Assembly: GCA_045636925.1 (NCBI GenBank)
Contig: JAZTYK010000002.1
Span: 1-64,000, forward strand
Reading direction: 5' to 3'
Source: JAZTYK01 sp045636925
GTDB lineage: Bacteria; Bacillota; Clostridia; Oscillospirales; Butyricicoccaceae
DNA: 64,000 nucleotides
This document shows positions 34,216-42,250 of this stretch, one piece after another (positions within the stretch are counted from its first letter, which is position 1; each line of letters opens with the position of its first letter). Below the pieces are notes generated by a model. The model did no database searches. It had not been told where the DNA came from and saw only the letters and a list, made by a program, of their open reading frames with translations. The position numbers and the translations under genes were made by a program.

Positions 34216-35291
34216 TTGTCGAATCTCCCGGTGAAATCAGTGCTTGCCACACCCTGCAGCGGCAGTTTTACCGGCTTGCCGGTGGCGGCAGACTGATAGA
34301 TGGCCAGAATCATTTCCAGTGCATTTCTGCCGGCAACGGCATCCACATAGGGCTTGCGATCCTGCCGGATGGCGTCGATCACGTCGGCAAACAGGCTGGT
34401 GTGGCCGTTGCCGTACACGTTGGAGGTGGCCTCTTGCAGACCCTTGTTCTTCTGGTCTGCTTCGCTTTCCTCGGCAAAGTTCCACACGTCGATGTTATTG
34501 GTGGAAGTGCCGCCGATTTTGACCGTACCGGTCTCGCCAAACAGGTACAGGGTTTCTTCCAGATTGCGGGGATAGACGTTGGTGGTGCCTTCGATGGTGC
34601 CCACAGCGCCGTTTTTGAACTTGACCACTGCCATGCCGATGTCTTCGCACTCCAGATAATCATGGAACTGCTGCTTGGTGACGCCGTAGACTTCTTCTAC
34701 CTCGTCGCCCATCATCCAACGCAGCAGGTCGATGCCGTGGATGCACTGGTTCATCAGGCAGCCGCCGTCCTGCGCCCAGGTGCCGCGCCAGGGAGCCTGG
34801 TCATAATAACCCCGGTCGCGATTCCAGCGCACATGGATGGAGCCGTGGGACAGTCTGCCGAAACGGCCGGTTTCCACGGCACGGCGCAACTCTTGAATGG
34901 CGATGTTAAAGCGGTTCTGGTGACAGGCAGACACCTTAACGCCCTTTGCCTCGCTGCGGCGAATAATCTCTTCGGCATCGTCCATGTTCATGGCCATGGG
35001 CTTTTCGATGATCAGGTTCACGCCCTGATCGATGCAATACAGGGCGATTTCGGCATGGTTGCCGCTTTCGGTGGCGATACTGGCCAGCGTGATGGCATTC
35101 TCCTGCAGCATCTGCTTGTAATCGGTATACCGCTTGATGGAGGAATCTTTCTCCAGGCCGTGCTTGGCCAGCAGTGCTTCCATCGCCTCGGGTTTTACGT
35201 CACACACGGCAACGATGTTCAGCTTGTTGTTCAGCGCGGCTTTCATATGGTTGGTTGCGATGCGTCCGCAACCGATCAGTGCGTAATTCAT
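34212..35291 (-). CDS. Gfo/Idh/MocA oxidoreductase (WlbA/WbpB-like UDP-GlcNAcA 3-dehydrogenase candidate)
   Basis: The 359-residue NAD(P)-dependent oxidoreductase has an N-terminal Rossmann fold (YALIGCGRIATNHM) and the family motif EKPMAMN (Lys in the catalytic EKP). Its C-terminal beta-sheet domain includes DGGCLMNQCIHGIDLLRWMMG. In the Wbp/Wlb pathway a member of this family oxidises C3 of UDP-GlcNAcA before transamination by WbpE. All other enzymes of that route are upstream in this operon, so I infer the same role. It is about 10-40 residues longer than known WlbA proteins, so another sugar dehydrogenase role is possible. I chose the ATG at 35291 with GGGAGG upstream. Confidence 0.82.
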   Translation of the reverse strand: MNYALIGCGRIATNHMKAALNNKLNIVAVCDVKPEAMEALLAKHGLEKDSSIKRYTDYKQMLQENAITLASIATESGNHAEIALYCIDQGVNLIIEKPMAMNMDDAEEIIRRSEAKGVKVSACHQNRFNIAIQELRRAVETGRFGRLSHGSIHVRWNRDRGYYDQAPWRGTWAQDGGCLMNQCIHGIDLLRWMMGDEVEEVYGVTKQQFHDYLECEDIGMAVVKFKNGAVGTIEGTTNVYPRNLEETLYLFGETGTVKIGGTSTNNIDVWNFAEESEADQKNKGLQEATSNVYGNGHTSLFADVIDAIRQDRKPYVDAVAGRNALEMILAIYQSAATGKPVKLPLQGVASTDFTGRFDK

Positions 35292-36409
35292 AGTGTGCCC
35301 TCCCCAGCAGTCATGGATTGATAAAGGCTTTGATATTGCTTGGCCACTGCGCCCCAGGAAAAGGTGGTTGCCGCCTCTGCGCACCGTGGCTGTAATTCTG
35401 AATAATGTGCTGCCACACGCTCCATCGCCAGAGCCAAATCATTGGCGTCACGGGGATCCACCCGATAGCCTACGCTTCCCTCCGGCAGCTGCATGTCAAA
35501 ACCCTGTCCCTTGGAATACAAAATGGGCAGTCCCTGGCTGAGCGCCTCGGCATACACCAGTCCAAAGGTGTCTTTGAAGGAAGGCATCACAAACACGTCA
35601 TGCGCACGGTACAGCTGCAGTAATTCTTCTTTTGTCAGCAGCCCCGCATAAGAAACGCCCTCTGCCGCCATGACCCGGTCATAAACCGCCTGGCTCAGGA
35701 TCTTGCCGGCAAAGGTAAACGTAACCGTCCACCCCTTTTGCCGCAGCAGTTCCATGGCCTGCACGGTGGTCAGCAGATTTTTGTTTTCACAGACATCGCC
35801 CGCATATACCAGCCGCAAGGTTTTGCTGTCAGCCAGCTGTTTGGGCTGCAGGTTGCGGTTTTCAAGCCAAAAATCGTCGATGCCAAAGGGAATGATATGG
35901 CTTTTTGCAAGCAGTTCTGCGTGATATTTTTGCGGAATATACCGAAAAAACAGCTGATCCCGGTATGCGGGTGAAATAAACACGATGGCGGAAGCCTGCC
36001 GTAAAATCCGGATTCCGCGCCCCCGCAAAAATCGGCGCAAACGGAAGAAATGATTCATATCGGTGTTGTTGACCGTCACCAGGAAGGGAATGCCCAGTTC
36101 TTCTTTCAGCCACAGCGCTGCATTGCCATCGGTAAACACACAGTGGGTATGGGTCAGGCAAAACTGCTGCTGGGGCACCGCTTGTTTCAGCGCACGATAG
36201 GTTTTTCTTTGCTTATGATAAAAGAAGAAACGATCCCATTTGTTGACGCAGGCAACCGCATGCTCGTCTTCACCGGGAACAACCCGTCCCTCCAGCGTGA
36301 CCACAGGGGCAAACACCACATTTCGGATGCCCAACTTGCGGGACGCCTGCGCCATCTTCTGATGTACAGTAGAGCTTATAAAGTTGTTGCAGATATGCAA
36401 AACTTTCAT
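35288..36409 (-). CDS. Glycosyltransferase family 4
   Basis: The 373-residue GT-B glycosyltransferase begins MKVLHICNNFISSTVHQKMAQ. The donor domain contains LVYAGDVCENKNL and the EX7E-type segment MPSFKDTFGLVYAEALSQG. It overlaps both neighbours by 4 bp, placing it between the WbpI-type epimerase and the Gfo/Idh enzyme. The linkage formed cannot be predicted. Confidence 0.9.
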   Translation of the reverse strand: MKVLHICNNFISSTVHQKMAQASRKLGIRNVVFAPVVTLEGRVVPGEDEHAVACVNKWDRFFFYHKQRKTYRALKQAVPQQQFCLTHTHCVFTDGNAALWLKEELGIPFLVTVNNTDMNHFFRLRRFLRGRGIRILRQASAIVFISPAYRDQLFFRYIPQKYHAELLAKSHIIPFGIDDFWLENRNLQPKQLADSKTLRLVYAGDVCENKNLLTTVQAMELLRQKGWTVTFTFAGKILSQAVYDRVMAAEGVSYAGLLTKEELLQLYRAHDVFVMPSFKDTFGLVYAEALSQGLPILYSKGQGFDMQLPEGSVGYRVDPRDANDLALAMERVAAHYSELQPRCAEAATTFSWGAVAKQYQSLYQSMTAGEGTL

Positions 36410-37488
36410 GCGAAATACTCCTCGATGATTTCAACAATCTTTTCCGCGGAATGTCCGTCGCCGAAGGGCAGATATGCCGCATCGAACACCACGGGCTGGT
36501 TCAGCTTTTCTAAAATATCACCTTTGTTGGGTTTTGCCAGACGATTGCATCCGTCTTTCATGGTTTCGGGCCAAACCACAAAATCCAGCACGGTGACACA
36601 GGGCTTTCCTGCAAAAAACGCTTCGCGCTGGACACCGCCGGAATCGGTAACGATTTTTTCTGCCCGGTTCACCAAAGAAATGGAGGCTTTGTAGCCCACC
36701 GGCAAGGTCAGCAAGATCTTTTGGTAGCCCTTTTCCTGACACAGGCGGGCTGCTCGGTCATGGTTGCGGGGATGCACCGGATAAACGGTAGGATATTCCA
36801 GCGACTCCATGGCAGAAAAGATCTCGTCCAGCTTTTCATCGGTATCGGTATTCTCCTGCCGGTGGCAGGTCATATAGTAGAACTTTTCGGGGATCTCAAC
36901 GGGGTTGCCCCGGAAATCCTGCAAGCCTTCCAGTTCGGTGCCGTCCAGGGTTTCGGTATAGTAACGGAAGGCATCGTACATGGGATCTCCCACCACGGTT
37001 GCGGTGTGACCCAGACCCTCCCGCTCCAAGAAGCGGAGGCTGGACTCGGTGCAGGGCAGATTGATGGCCGACAGGTGGTCGGTGACCGTTCTGTTCACCT
37101 CTTCGGGGCTATCCAGAGTGCCAAAGCGGTTGCCCGCCTCTACATGGCACACCGGGATATGCAACTTCACCGCTGCCAATGCCGCCGCCATGGTGGAATT
37201 GGTATCGCCAAAAAGCAGCACCATGTCGGGCTGTTCTTTGAGGAACACCTCTTCCAGCTTGATCAGCATCTGTCCGGTCATCTGTCCGTGGGTGCCCCCG
37301 GAAACGCCCAGATTGTAATCTGGCCGGGGGATCTCCATCTCTTCAAAAAACACATCCGACATATTATGGTCATAGTGCTGGCCGGTATGGATCAGCACCT
37401 CGTGATACTGTTTCCGAAGCTGCCGGGACACCACCGCCAATTTGATAAATTGCGGCCGCGCTCCCACAACCGTACAGATCTTCTTCAT
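36406..37488 (-). CDS. wbpI: UDP-sugar 2-epimerase, WbpI-type
   Basis: The 360-residue non-hydrolysing UDP-GlcNAc 2-epimerase family protein contains MVLLFGDTNSTMAAALAA and HVEAGNR, then SPEEVNRTVTDHLS. The C-terminal part is TDSGGVQREAFFAGKPC. The AGNR variant and the genomic setting fit the WbpI/WlbD subgroup, which epimerises UDP-2,3-diacetamido-2,3-dideoxyglucuronate to the mannuronate form. Classical WecB/MnaA acting on UDP-GlcNAc is the alternative. It starts 1 bp after the dehydrogenase stops. Confidence 0.85.
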   Translation of the reverse strand: MKKICTVVGARPQFIKLAVVSRQLRKQYHEVLIHTGQHYDHNMSDVFFEEMEIPRPDYNLGVSGGTHGQMTGQMLIKLEEVFLKEQPDMVLLFGDTNSTMAAALAAVKLHIPVCHVEAGNRFGTLDSPEEVNRTVTDHLSAINLPCTESSLRFLEREGLGHTATVVGDPMYDAFRYYTETLDGTELEGLQDFRGNPVEIPEKFYYMTCHRQENTDTDEKLDEIFSAMESLEYPTVYPVHPRNHDRAARLCQEKGYQKILLTLPVGYKASISLVNRAEKIVTDSGGVQREAFFAGKPCVTVLDFVVWPETMKDGCNRLAKPNKGDILEKLNQPVVFDAAYLPFGDGHSAEKIVEIIEEYFA

Positions 37489-37489
37489 G

Positions 37490-38809
37490 TTACAGCACCT
37501 CGATGTTTTCCTTGTTGCTGACGTTCTTGGTTACGTTCTTGCAGTCAAACACCGGAACACCGGCATTGCTGACCATTTCGTAATCTACCGTGGTATGCGC
37601 AGTGGTGATGCAGACCAGATCGTACTGCTGCAGCACCTGGGTGTCAATGGCCTGCAGGCCCTCAAACCACTGGCCCTTTTCCCGGTACTTTGCCACAAAG
37701 GGATCATAGAAATCCACATTGGAACCAACCTTGTGGAACTCTTCGATGACACGGATGGCGGGACTCTCGCGGTAATCGTCGATGTCCTGCTTGTAAGCAA
37801 CGCCCAGGATCAGTACCTTGGAGCCGTTCAGCGGCTTTTTATGGCGGTTGAGGATCTTGCCGGCGCGCTCTACGGTATACTCGGGCATCCGGTCATTGAC
37901 CATCATGGATGCTTCGATCATGCTGGTGTGGAAGCCGTACTCACGGGCTTTCCAGCTGAGGTAATAGGGATCCAGGGGAATGCAGTGACCGCCCAGGCCG
38001 GGGCCGGGATAGAAGGCCTGGAAGCCGTAGGGCTTTGTCTTGGCAGCATCAATGACTTCCCAGATATTGATGCCCATCTTGTTGCACAGAATGGTCAGCT
38101 CGTTCACCAGACCGATATTGATGTTGCGGTAGGTGTTTTCCAGGATCTTTTCCATCTCTGCCACGGCGGGAGAAGAGACGGTATGCACCTCGCCCTCCAG
38201 AATGGCGCGGTATACCATGGCAATGACCTCTACGGCATCATCGCCGATGGCGCCCACTACCTTAGGGGTGTTGCTGGTCTTATAGGTCTTGTTGCCCGGA
38301 TCCACACGCTCGGGAGAGAAGCCCAGATAGAAATCCTCGCCGCACTTCAGACCGCTGCCTTCTTCCAGAATGGGCTTCAGCAGTTCTTCGGTGGTGCCGG
38401 GATAGGTGGTAGACTCCAGAACCACCATGGTGCCGGGCTTTAAGTGCTTGGCGATCTCGATGGCGGAGTTTTTGACATAGCTGATGTCGGGCTGCTGGTG
38501 GGAATCCAGAGGGGTGGGCACGCAAATGGCAATGAAATCCACATTGCACACCTGAGAGAAGTCGGTGGTGGCACGCAGCATGCCTGCTTCCACCAGTTCC
38601 TTCAGGTCGGCATCCACCACGTCGCCGATATAGTTCTGACCGGCATTGACCATGTCTACCTTTGCCTGCTGCACGTCAAAACCGATGGTTTTAAAGCCAT
38701 GCTTGGCCTTGTCAACGGCCAGAGGCAGACCCACATAGCCCAGACCGCAAACGCCCATGGTCAGGGTCTTATTTTCAATTTTCGCAATGAGTTCCTGTTT
38801 GATAGACAT
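37490..38809 (-). CDS. wbpA: UDP-N-acetylglucosamine 6-dehydrogenase, WbpA-type
   Basis: The 439-residue NAD-dependent nucleotide-sugar 6-dehydrogenase converts the C6 hydroxyl to a carboxylate. The Rossmann motif is GLGYVGLPLA. The catalytic cysteine is in GPGLGGHCIPLDPYYL, and the C-terminal domain has VLILGVAYKQDIDDYRESPA. WbpA and WecC both belong here. The adjacent WbpD and WbpE homologues favour UDP-GlcNAc as substrate, giving UDP-GlcNAcA, the first step of the diacetamido-mannuronate pathway. Length matches WbpA. Confidence 0.88.
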   Translation of the reverse strand: MSIKQELIAKIENKTLTMGVCGLGYVGLPLAVDKAKHGFKTIGFDVQQAKVDMVNAGQNYIGDVVDADLKELVEAGMLRATTDFSQVCNVDFIAICVPTPLDSHQQPDISYVKNSAIEIAKHLKPGTMVVLESTTYPGTTEELLKPILEEGSGLKCGEDFYLGFSPERVDPGNKTYKTSNTPKVVGAIGDDAVEVIAMVYRAILEGEVHTVSSPAVAEMEKILENTYRNINIGLVNELTILCNKMGINIWEVIDAAKTKPYGFQAFYPGPGLGGHCIPLDPYYLSWKAREYGFHTSMIEASMMVNDRMPEYTVERAGKILNRHKKPLNGSKVLILGVAYKQDIDDYRESPAIRVIEEFHKVGSNVDFYDPFVAKYREKGQWFEGLQAIDTQVLQQYDLVCITTAHTTVDYEMVSNAGVPVFDCKNVTKNVSNKENIEVL

Positions 38810-38810
38810 A

Positions 38811-39389
38811 TCAACCGATCTCCTCTACTTCTTTATTTTCATTCATCCGATACTTTAGACCGCAAGCGGAGCAGGTGGCCTGATTCTCTGTAAACTGCAG
38901 CTTTGCGCCGCACTGGCACACATAGCCGTGCACCCGCGCCGGCGTGCCGTACACCATGGCATAATCGGGCACTGTTTTGGTCACCACACTGCCGGCGCCC
39001 ACAAAGGCATACCGGCCGATATCATGTCCGCAAACGATGGTGGCATTTGCGCCGATGCTGGCGCCTTTTTTTACCACTGTCTTGCGATACTCACTCTTGC
39101 GCTCGATAAAGGCCCGGGGATTAATCACATTGGTGAACACGCAGGAGGGGCCCAGAAAAACACCGTCTTCACAAACCACACCGGTGTATACCGACACGTT
39201 GTTTTGAATCTTGACACCGTTTCCCAGCACCACATCGGGGGAAATCACCACGTTTTGTCCGATGTTGCACTGTTTGCCGATGGTACAGCCCTTCATGATA
39301 TGGGAGAAGTGCCAGATCTTGGTGCCCTCGCCGATGGCGCAGCCTTCATCTACATAACTGGATTCGTGCACGAAATAGGGTTTGTCCAT
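38811..39389 (-). CDS. wbpD: WbpD-type UDP-3-amino sugar N-acetyltransferase with C-terminal zinc-ribbon-like tail
   Basis: The 192-residue trimeric left-handed beta-helix acetyltransferase follows WbpD/WlbB closely. The start MDKPYFVHESSYVDEGC, IWHFSHI (with the catalytic-type His) and GAGSVVTK are diagnostic. It would transfer acetyl from acetyl-CoA to the 3-amino group of the UDP-GlcNAc3NA intermediate. Residues 158-176 carry Cys158, Cys160, Cys173 and Cys176, a tail resembling a zinc ribbon. Its start overlaps the aminotransferase stop by 1 bp (TAATG). Confidence 0.88.
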   Translation of the reverse strand: MDKPYFVHESSYVDEGCAIGEGTKIWHFSHIMKGCTIGKQCNIGQNVVISPDVVLGNGVKIQNNVSVYTGVVCEDGVFLGPSCVFTNVINPRAFIERKSEYRKTVVKKGASIGANATIVCGHDIGRYAFVGAGSVVTKTVPDYAMVYGTPARVHGYVCQCGAKLQFTENQATCSACGLKYRMNENKEVEEIG

Positions 39390-40516
39390 TATAGCACCTC
39401 CAGCACAGCGTCGATCACCTGCTGCTGCTCTGCAGCATCCAGATAGGGATGCATGGGCAGGGAGAAGGTTCTTGCGCAGTAGTCGTTGGCATTGCGGAAG
39501 GTTTCGCCATAGGTGGGTTCATCCTTGAACACCGGCAGGGCGTGCTGGGGCGTGGGGTAATAAATCATATTGGGAATGTTCTTTGCCCTCAGGTTGGCAA
39601 TCACCTGATCCCGCTGCGCCTTGGATTCTGCCAGCGCAGCATACTGCGCCCACACGGAAACACAGTCTTCCATGACAAAGGGGGTCACGCACTTGCCGGC
39701 GAAGGCAGTATTGTAGCGCTGTGCCACCGTCTGGCGGGCATCCAGTTCATATTCCTCCAGCGCCTTTAACTTGGGCAGCAGAATGGCGGCCTGAATGGTA
39801 TCCAAACGGGAGTTCATACCCACACGGATGTTGTCGTACTTGCCGCCGGGGCCCTTGCCGTGAACACAGATGGAGCGGCACAGATCTGCCACTGCATCGT
39901 CATCGGTAAAGATGGCGCCGCCGTCACCATAGCAGCCCAAGGGCTTTGCCGGGAAGAAGGAGGTGGTTGCCACATCACCAAAGGCGCAGCATTTTTTGCC
40001 CTTGTAAGAAGCGCCAAAGCTTTGTGCCGCATCCTCGATCAGGTACAGACCGTATTTTTCGCAAAGGGGCACAAGGGCATCAAAATCGCAGGGGTTGCCC
40101 AAAATGTCCACAGCCACCACTGCCTTGGGCTTCAGCTTGCCCTCTGCCTGCACAGCTTGGATCTGACGCTCCAGGCTTTCGGGGCAAAGTGTATAGGTAT
40201 CGGGGGTAATATCGCAGAACACCGCCGTAGCACCCAGCATCTTGGCGGGCTCGGTGGAGGCGATAAAGGTCATGTCGGGGCAGAACACCGCATCGCCCTT
40301 GCCCACGCCTGCCACCATAAAGGCAAGCTGCAGCGCATCGGTGCCGTTTGCACAGGTAATGCAGTGCTTGCGGCCCACATAAGCGGCCAGCTTTTGCTCA
40401 AGCTCTTTGACCTGCGCACCGCCGATGAATGCGGCGGAGTCCAGCACAGACTGGATGTTGGCGTTGATTTCATCCTTCAGCGCGCGGTACTGGGCTTTTA
40501 AATCAATAAATTGCAT
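39389..40516 (-). CDS. wbpE: WbpE-type UDP-3-keto sugar aminotransferase (DegT/DnrJ family)
   Basis: The 375-residue PLP-dependent sugar aminotransferase has the PLP-binding region CANGTDALQLAF, an IEDAAQSFGASYKGK segment, and the catalytic lysine in FFPAKPLGCYGDGG. WbpE/WlbC enzymes use glutamate to aminate C3 of UDP-3-keto-GlcNAcA. The start MQFIDLKAQYRALKDEI and the position between WbpD and the glycosyltransferase support that call over 4-aminotransferase alternatives. Confidence 0.88.
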   Translation of the reverse strand: MQFIDLKAQYRALKDEINANIQSVLDSAAFIGGAQVKELEQKLAAYVGRKHCITCANGTDALQLAFMVAGVGKGDAVFCPDMTFIASTEPAKMLGATAVFCDITPDTYTLCPESLERQIQAVQAEGKLKPKAVVAVDILGNPCDFDALVPLCEKYGLYLIEDAAQSFGASYKGKKCCAFGDVATTSFFPAKPLGCYGDGGAIFTDDDAVADLCRSICVHGKGPGGKYDNIRVGMNSRLDTIQAAILLPKLKALEEYELDARQTVAQRYNTAFAGKCVTPFVMEDCVSVWAQYAALAESKAQRDQVIANLRAKNIPNMIYYPTPQHALPVFKDEPTYGETFRNANDYCARTFSLPMHPYLDAAEQQQVIDAVLEVL

Positions 40517-40540
40517 AGAGTCACCTTCCTTTGAAAGGGA

Positions 40541-41530
40541 TCATGAATACTTGTGAAGCAGCGTCTTCCAAATGCCGGCCAGGGATCCTGCGCCATAGGA
40601 AATATGGAAGGTGGGGAACAGCAGCAGCAGCTTGCAAAACTCTGCCGCGCCGGCTGCCGCCTTGGCAGAAAACAGCGCGTTCAAGGAGAAATACGCCAGC
40701 AGCTCCAGTCCCAGCAACCACCAGAAAATGCTGTGCAGGAAGCCCAGTCCGCCGAGACCCAGCAGCGAGCACACAAACAGACACGGAATATAATGCCGCA
40801 GCCGCATGGAGCCGGGACACAGTTTGGAGGTAATGATGTTCCACTTACCGTTCATCACCGCCATTTTCACAATGCCCTGTACAGAGTCTCTGCAATAATA
40901 AGCCAATTTAATTTGATTGCTCAAAAAGATTTTGCCGCCATGATGAATGATGCGGTAATTCAGCTCGCTGTCCTGATTGCGCGTTAGACGCTCATCGTAC
41001 AAGCCGACAGTTTCAAAAATCTCACGGCGGAAAGCACCAAAGGGTACCGTGTCTACATAGCCGTCTTTTCCGTTGGTGCGGAATTGGGAATTACCCACGC
41101 CAAACTTGGAGGACAGCATCTTTGCGATGGTCTTGCCGATGTCTGTGCGCGCCTTTGTCTCCATGACGCCGCCTACATTATCGGCACCTGTTTCTTCCAG
41201 CACCTGCACACACTTGGAGAAGTAGTCGGGGGCATACTCTGCATGGGCATCCAGGCGGATGATATACGTGCCTTTTGCCGCACGGATTCCCAGGTTCATG
41301 GCATAGGGCACGGTTTTATTGGGGTTTTCCAGCACGCGGATCAGCCGGGGATATGTTTCCTGATACTGCCGCAGCATTTCACGGGTGCGATCTTTGGACA
41401 TACCGTCCACAAAGAACCATTCCATGGCTTCTTTGGGATAGTCCTGGGCAAGCATGGATTCGATGCAGGCATCCAAATACTTTTCTTCGTTGTACATGGG
41501 TACAATGACGGAAATAAATGCGCGTTCCAC
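40541..41530 (-). CDS. Glycosyltransferase family 2 (ExoA-like)
   Basis: The 329-residue GT-A glycosyltransferase has the N-terminal ISVIVPMYNEEKYLDACIES, a RLDAHAEY metal-binding region in the DXD position, and a QDSELNYR (ED-type) motif. Two or three C-terminal membrane helices anchor it, as in succinoglycan ExoA. It is the first glycosyltransferase after the priming enzyme, so it may add the second sugar. I prefer the GTG at 41530, about 10 nt after AAGGAGG; a GTG at 41539 sits too close to that site. Confidence 0.87.
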   Translation of the reverse strand: MERAFISVIVPMYNEEKYLDACIESMLAQDYPKEAMEWFFVDGMSKDRTREMLRQYQETYPRLIRVLENPNKTVPYAMNLGIRAAKGTYIIRLDAHAEYAPDYFSKCVQVLEETGADNVGGVMETKARTDIGKTIAKMLSSKFGVGNSQFRTNGKDGYVDTVPFGAFRREIFETVGLYDERLTRNQDSELNYRIIHHGGKIFLSNQIKLAYYCRDSVQGIVKMAVMNGKWNIITSKLCPGSMRLRHYIPCLFVCSLLGLGGLGFLHSIFWWLLGLELLAYFSLNALFSAKAAAGAAEFCKLLLLFPTFHISYGAGSLAGIWKTLLHKYS

Positions 41531-41545
41531 CTGCGCCACCCCTCC

Positions 41546-42250
41546 TTAATCTTCTTGATAGCTTTTTCCAAAAACGGCAAAGACCGTGCGGAACATGGTC
41601 TTGATATCATCGGCAAAGCTGAACCCGCGCAAGGCACGCAAATTATATTGCATCTTACCGGGCAGCACCTGCTGTACATAAGCCTTGTCCACATCCTCGG
41701 CCTGCTCCAAAAGCCGGGCTTCATCCTTGTAGCGGATGCTGGCTTCGCTGGTAACGCCGGCGGGCAGCAGCAGGGTGGCCATCATCTCCGGGGTATAGGC
41801 AGCCACATACTTGGGCACTTCGGGGCGGGTGCCCACAAAGGTCATGGTGCCCCGCAGCACATCGATGAGCTGGCAGATTTCGTCCAGCCGGTACTTGCGG
41901 ATCACCTTGCCCACACAGGTGATGCGGGCGTCGTTGCCCACAGTGACCTGCGCGCCGATGCGGTCGGCATTTTGCACCATGGTGCGGAACTTAAAGATGC
42001 GGAACTCCCGGGCGTATTGGGTCACACGCACCTGACGGTAGAACACCGGGCCGGGAGAATCCAGCTTGATGGCAATGGCCAGAATGAGAAATACCGGGCT
42101 TAGCACCACCAGCATCACAGCCGATACCAGCACATCAAAGATCCTCTTCAGCAGAAGGCTTATTTTCTTTTGTTGCAGCGCCTCGTAATAAGGGCGCACC
42201 GCTTCCGTCTGCAGGCAGGCGGGGAGCTGGTTCCAAGGTTTCAGCATCAT
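41546..42250 (-). CDS. Undecaprenyl-phosphate sugar phosphotransferase (priming enzyme, small monotopic type)
   Basis: The 234-residue monotopic phosphoglycosyltransferase transfers a phospho-sugar from a UDP-sugar to undecaprenyl phosphate, starting each repeat unit. It has the re-entrant helix RIFDVLVSAVMLVVLSPVF, the KFRTM motif after DSPGPVFYRQ, and the RYRLDE-like KYRLDEICQL and GTRPEVPKY motifs. It is of the small PglC-like size, lacking the extra N-terminal membrane domain of WcaJ/WbaP. Its 4-bp overlap with an aminotransferase gene suggests that the primed sugar is an amino sugar such as a bacillosamine derivative. Confidence 0.92.
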   Translation of the reverse strand: MMLKPWNQLPACLQTEAVRPYYEALQQKKISLLLKRIFDVLVSAVMLVVLSPVFLILAIAIKLDSPGPVFYRQVRVTQYAREFRIFKFRTMVQNADRIGAQVTVGNDARITCVGKVIRKYRLDEICQLIDVLRGTMTFVGTRPEVPKYVAAYTPEMMATLLLPAGVTSEASIRYKDEARLLEQAEDVDKAYVQQVLPGKMQYNLRALRGFSFADDIKTMFRTVFAVFGKSYQED

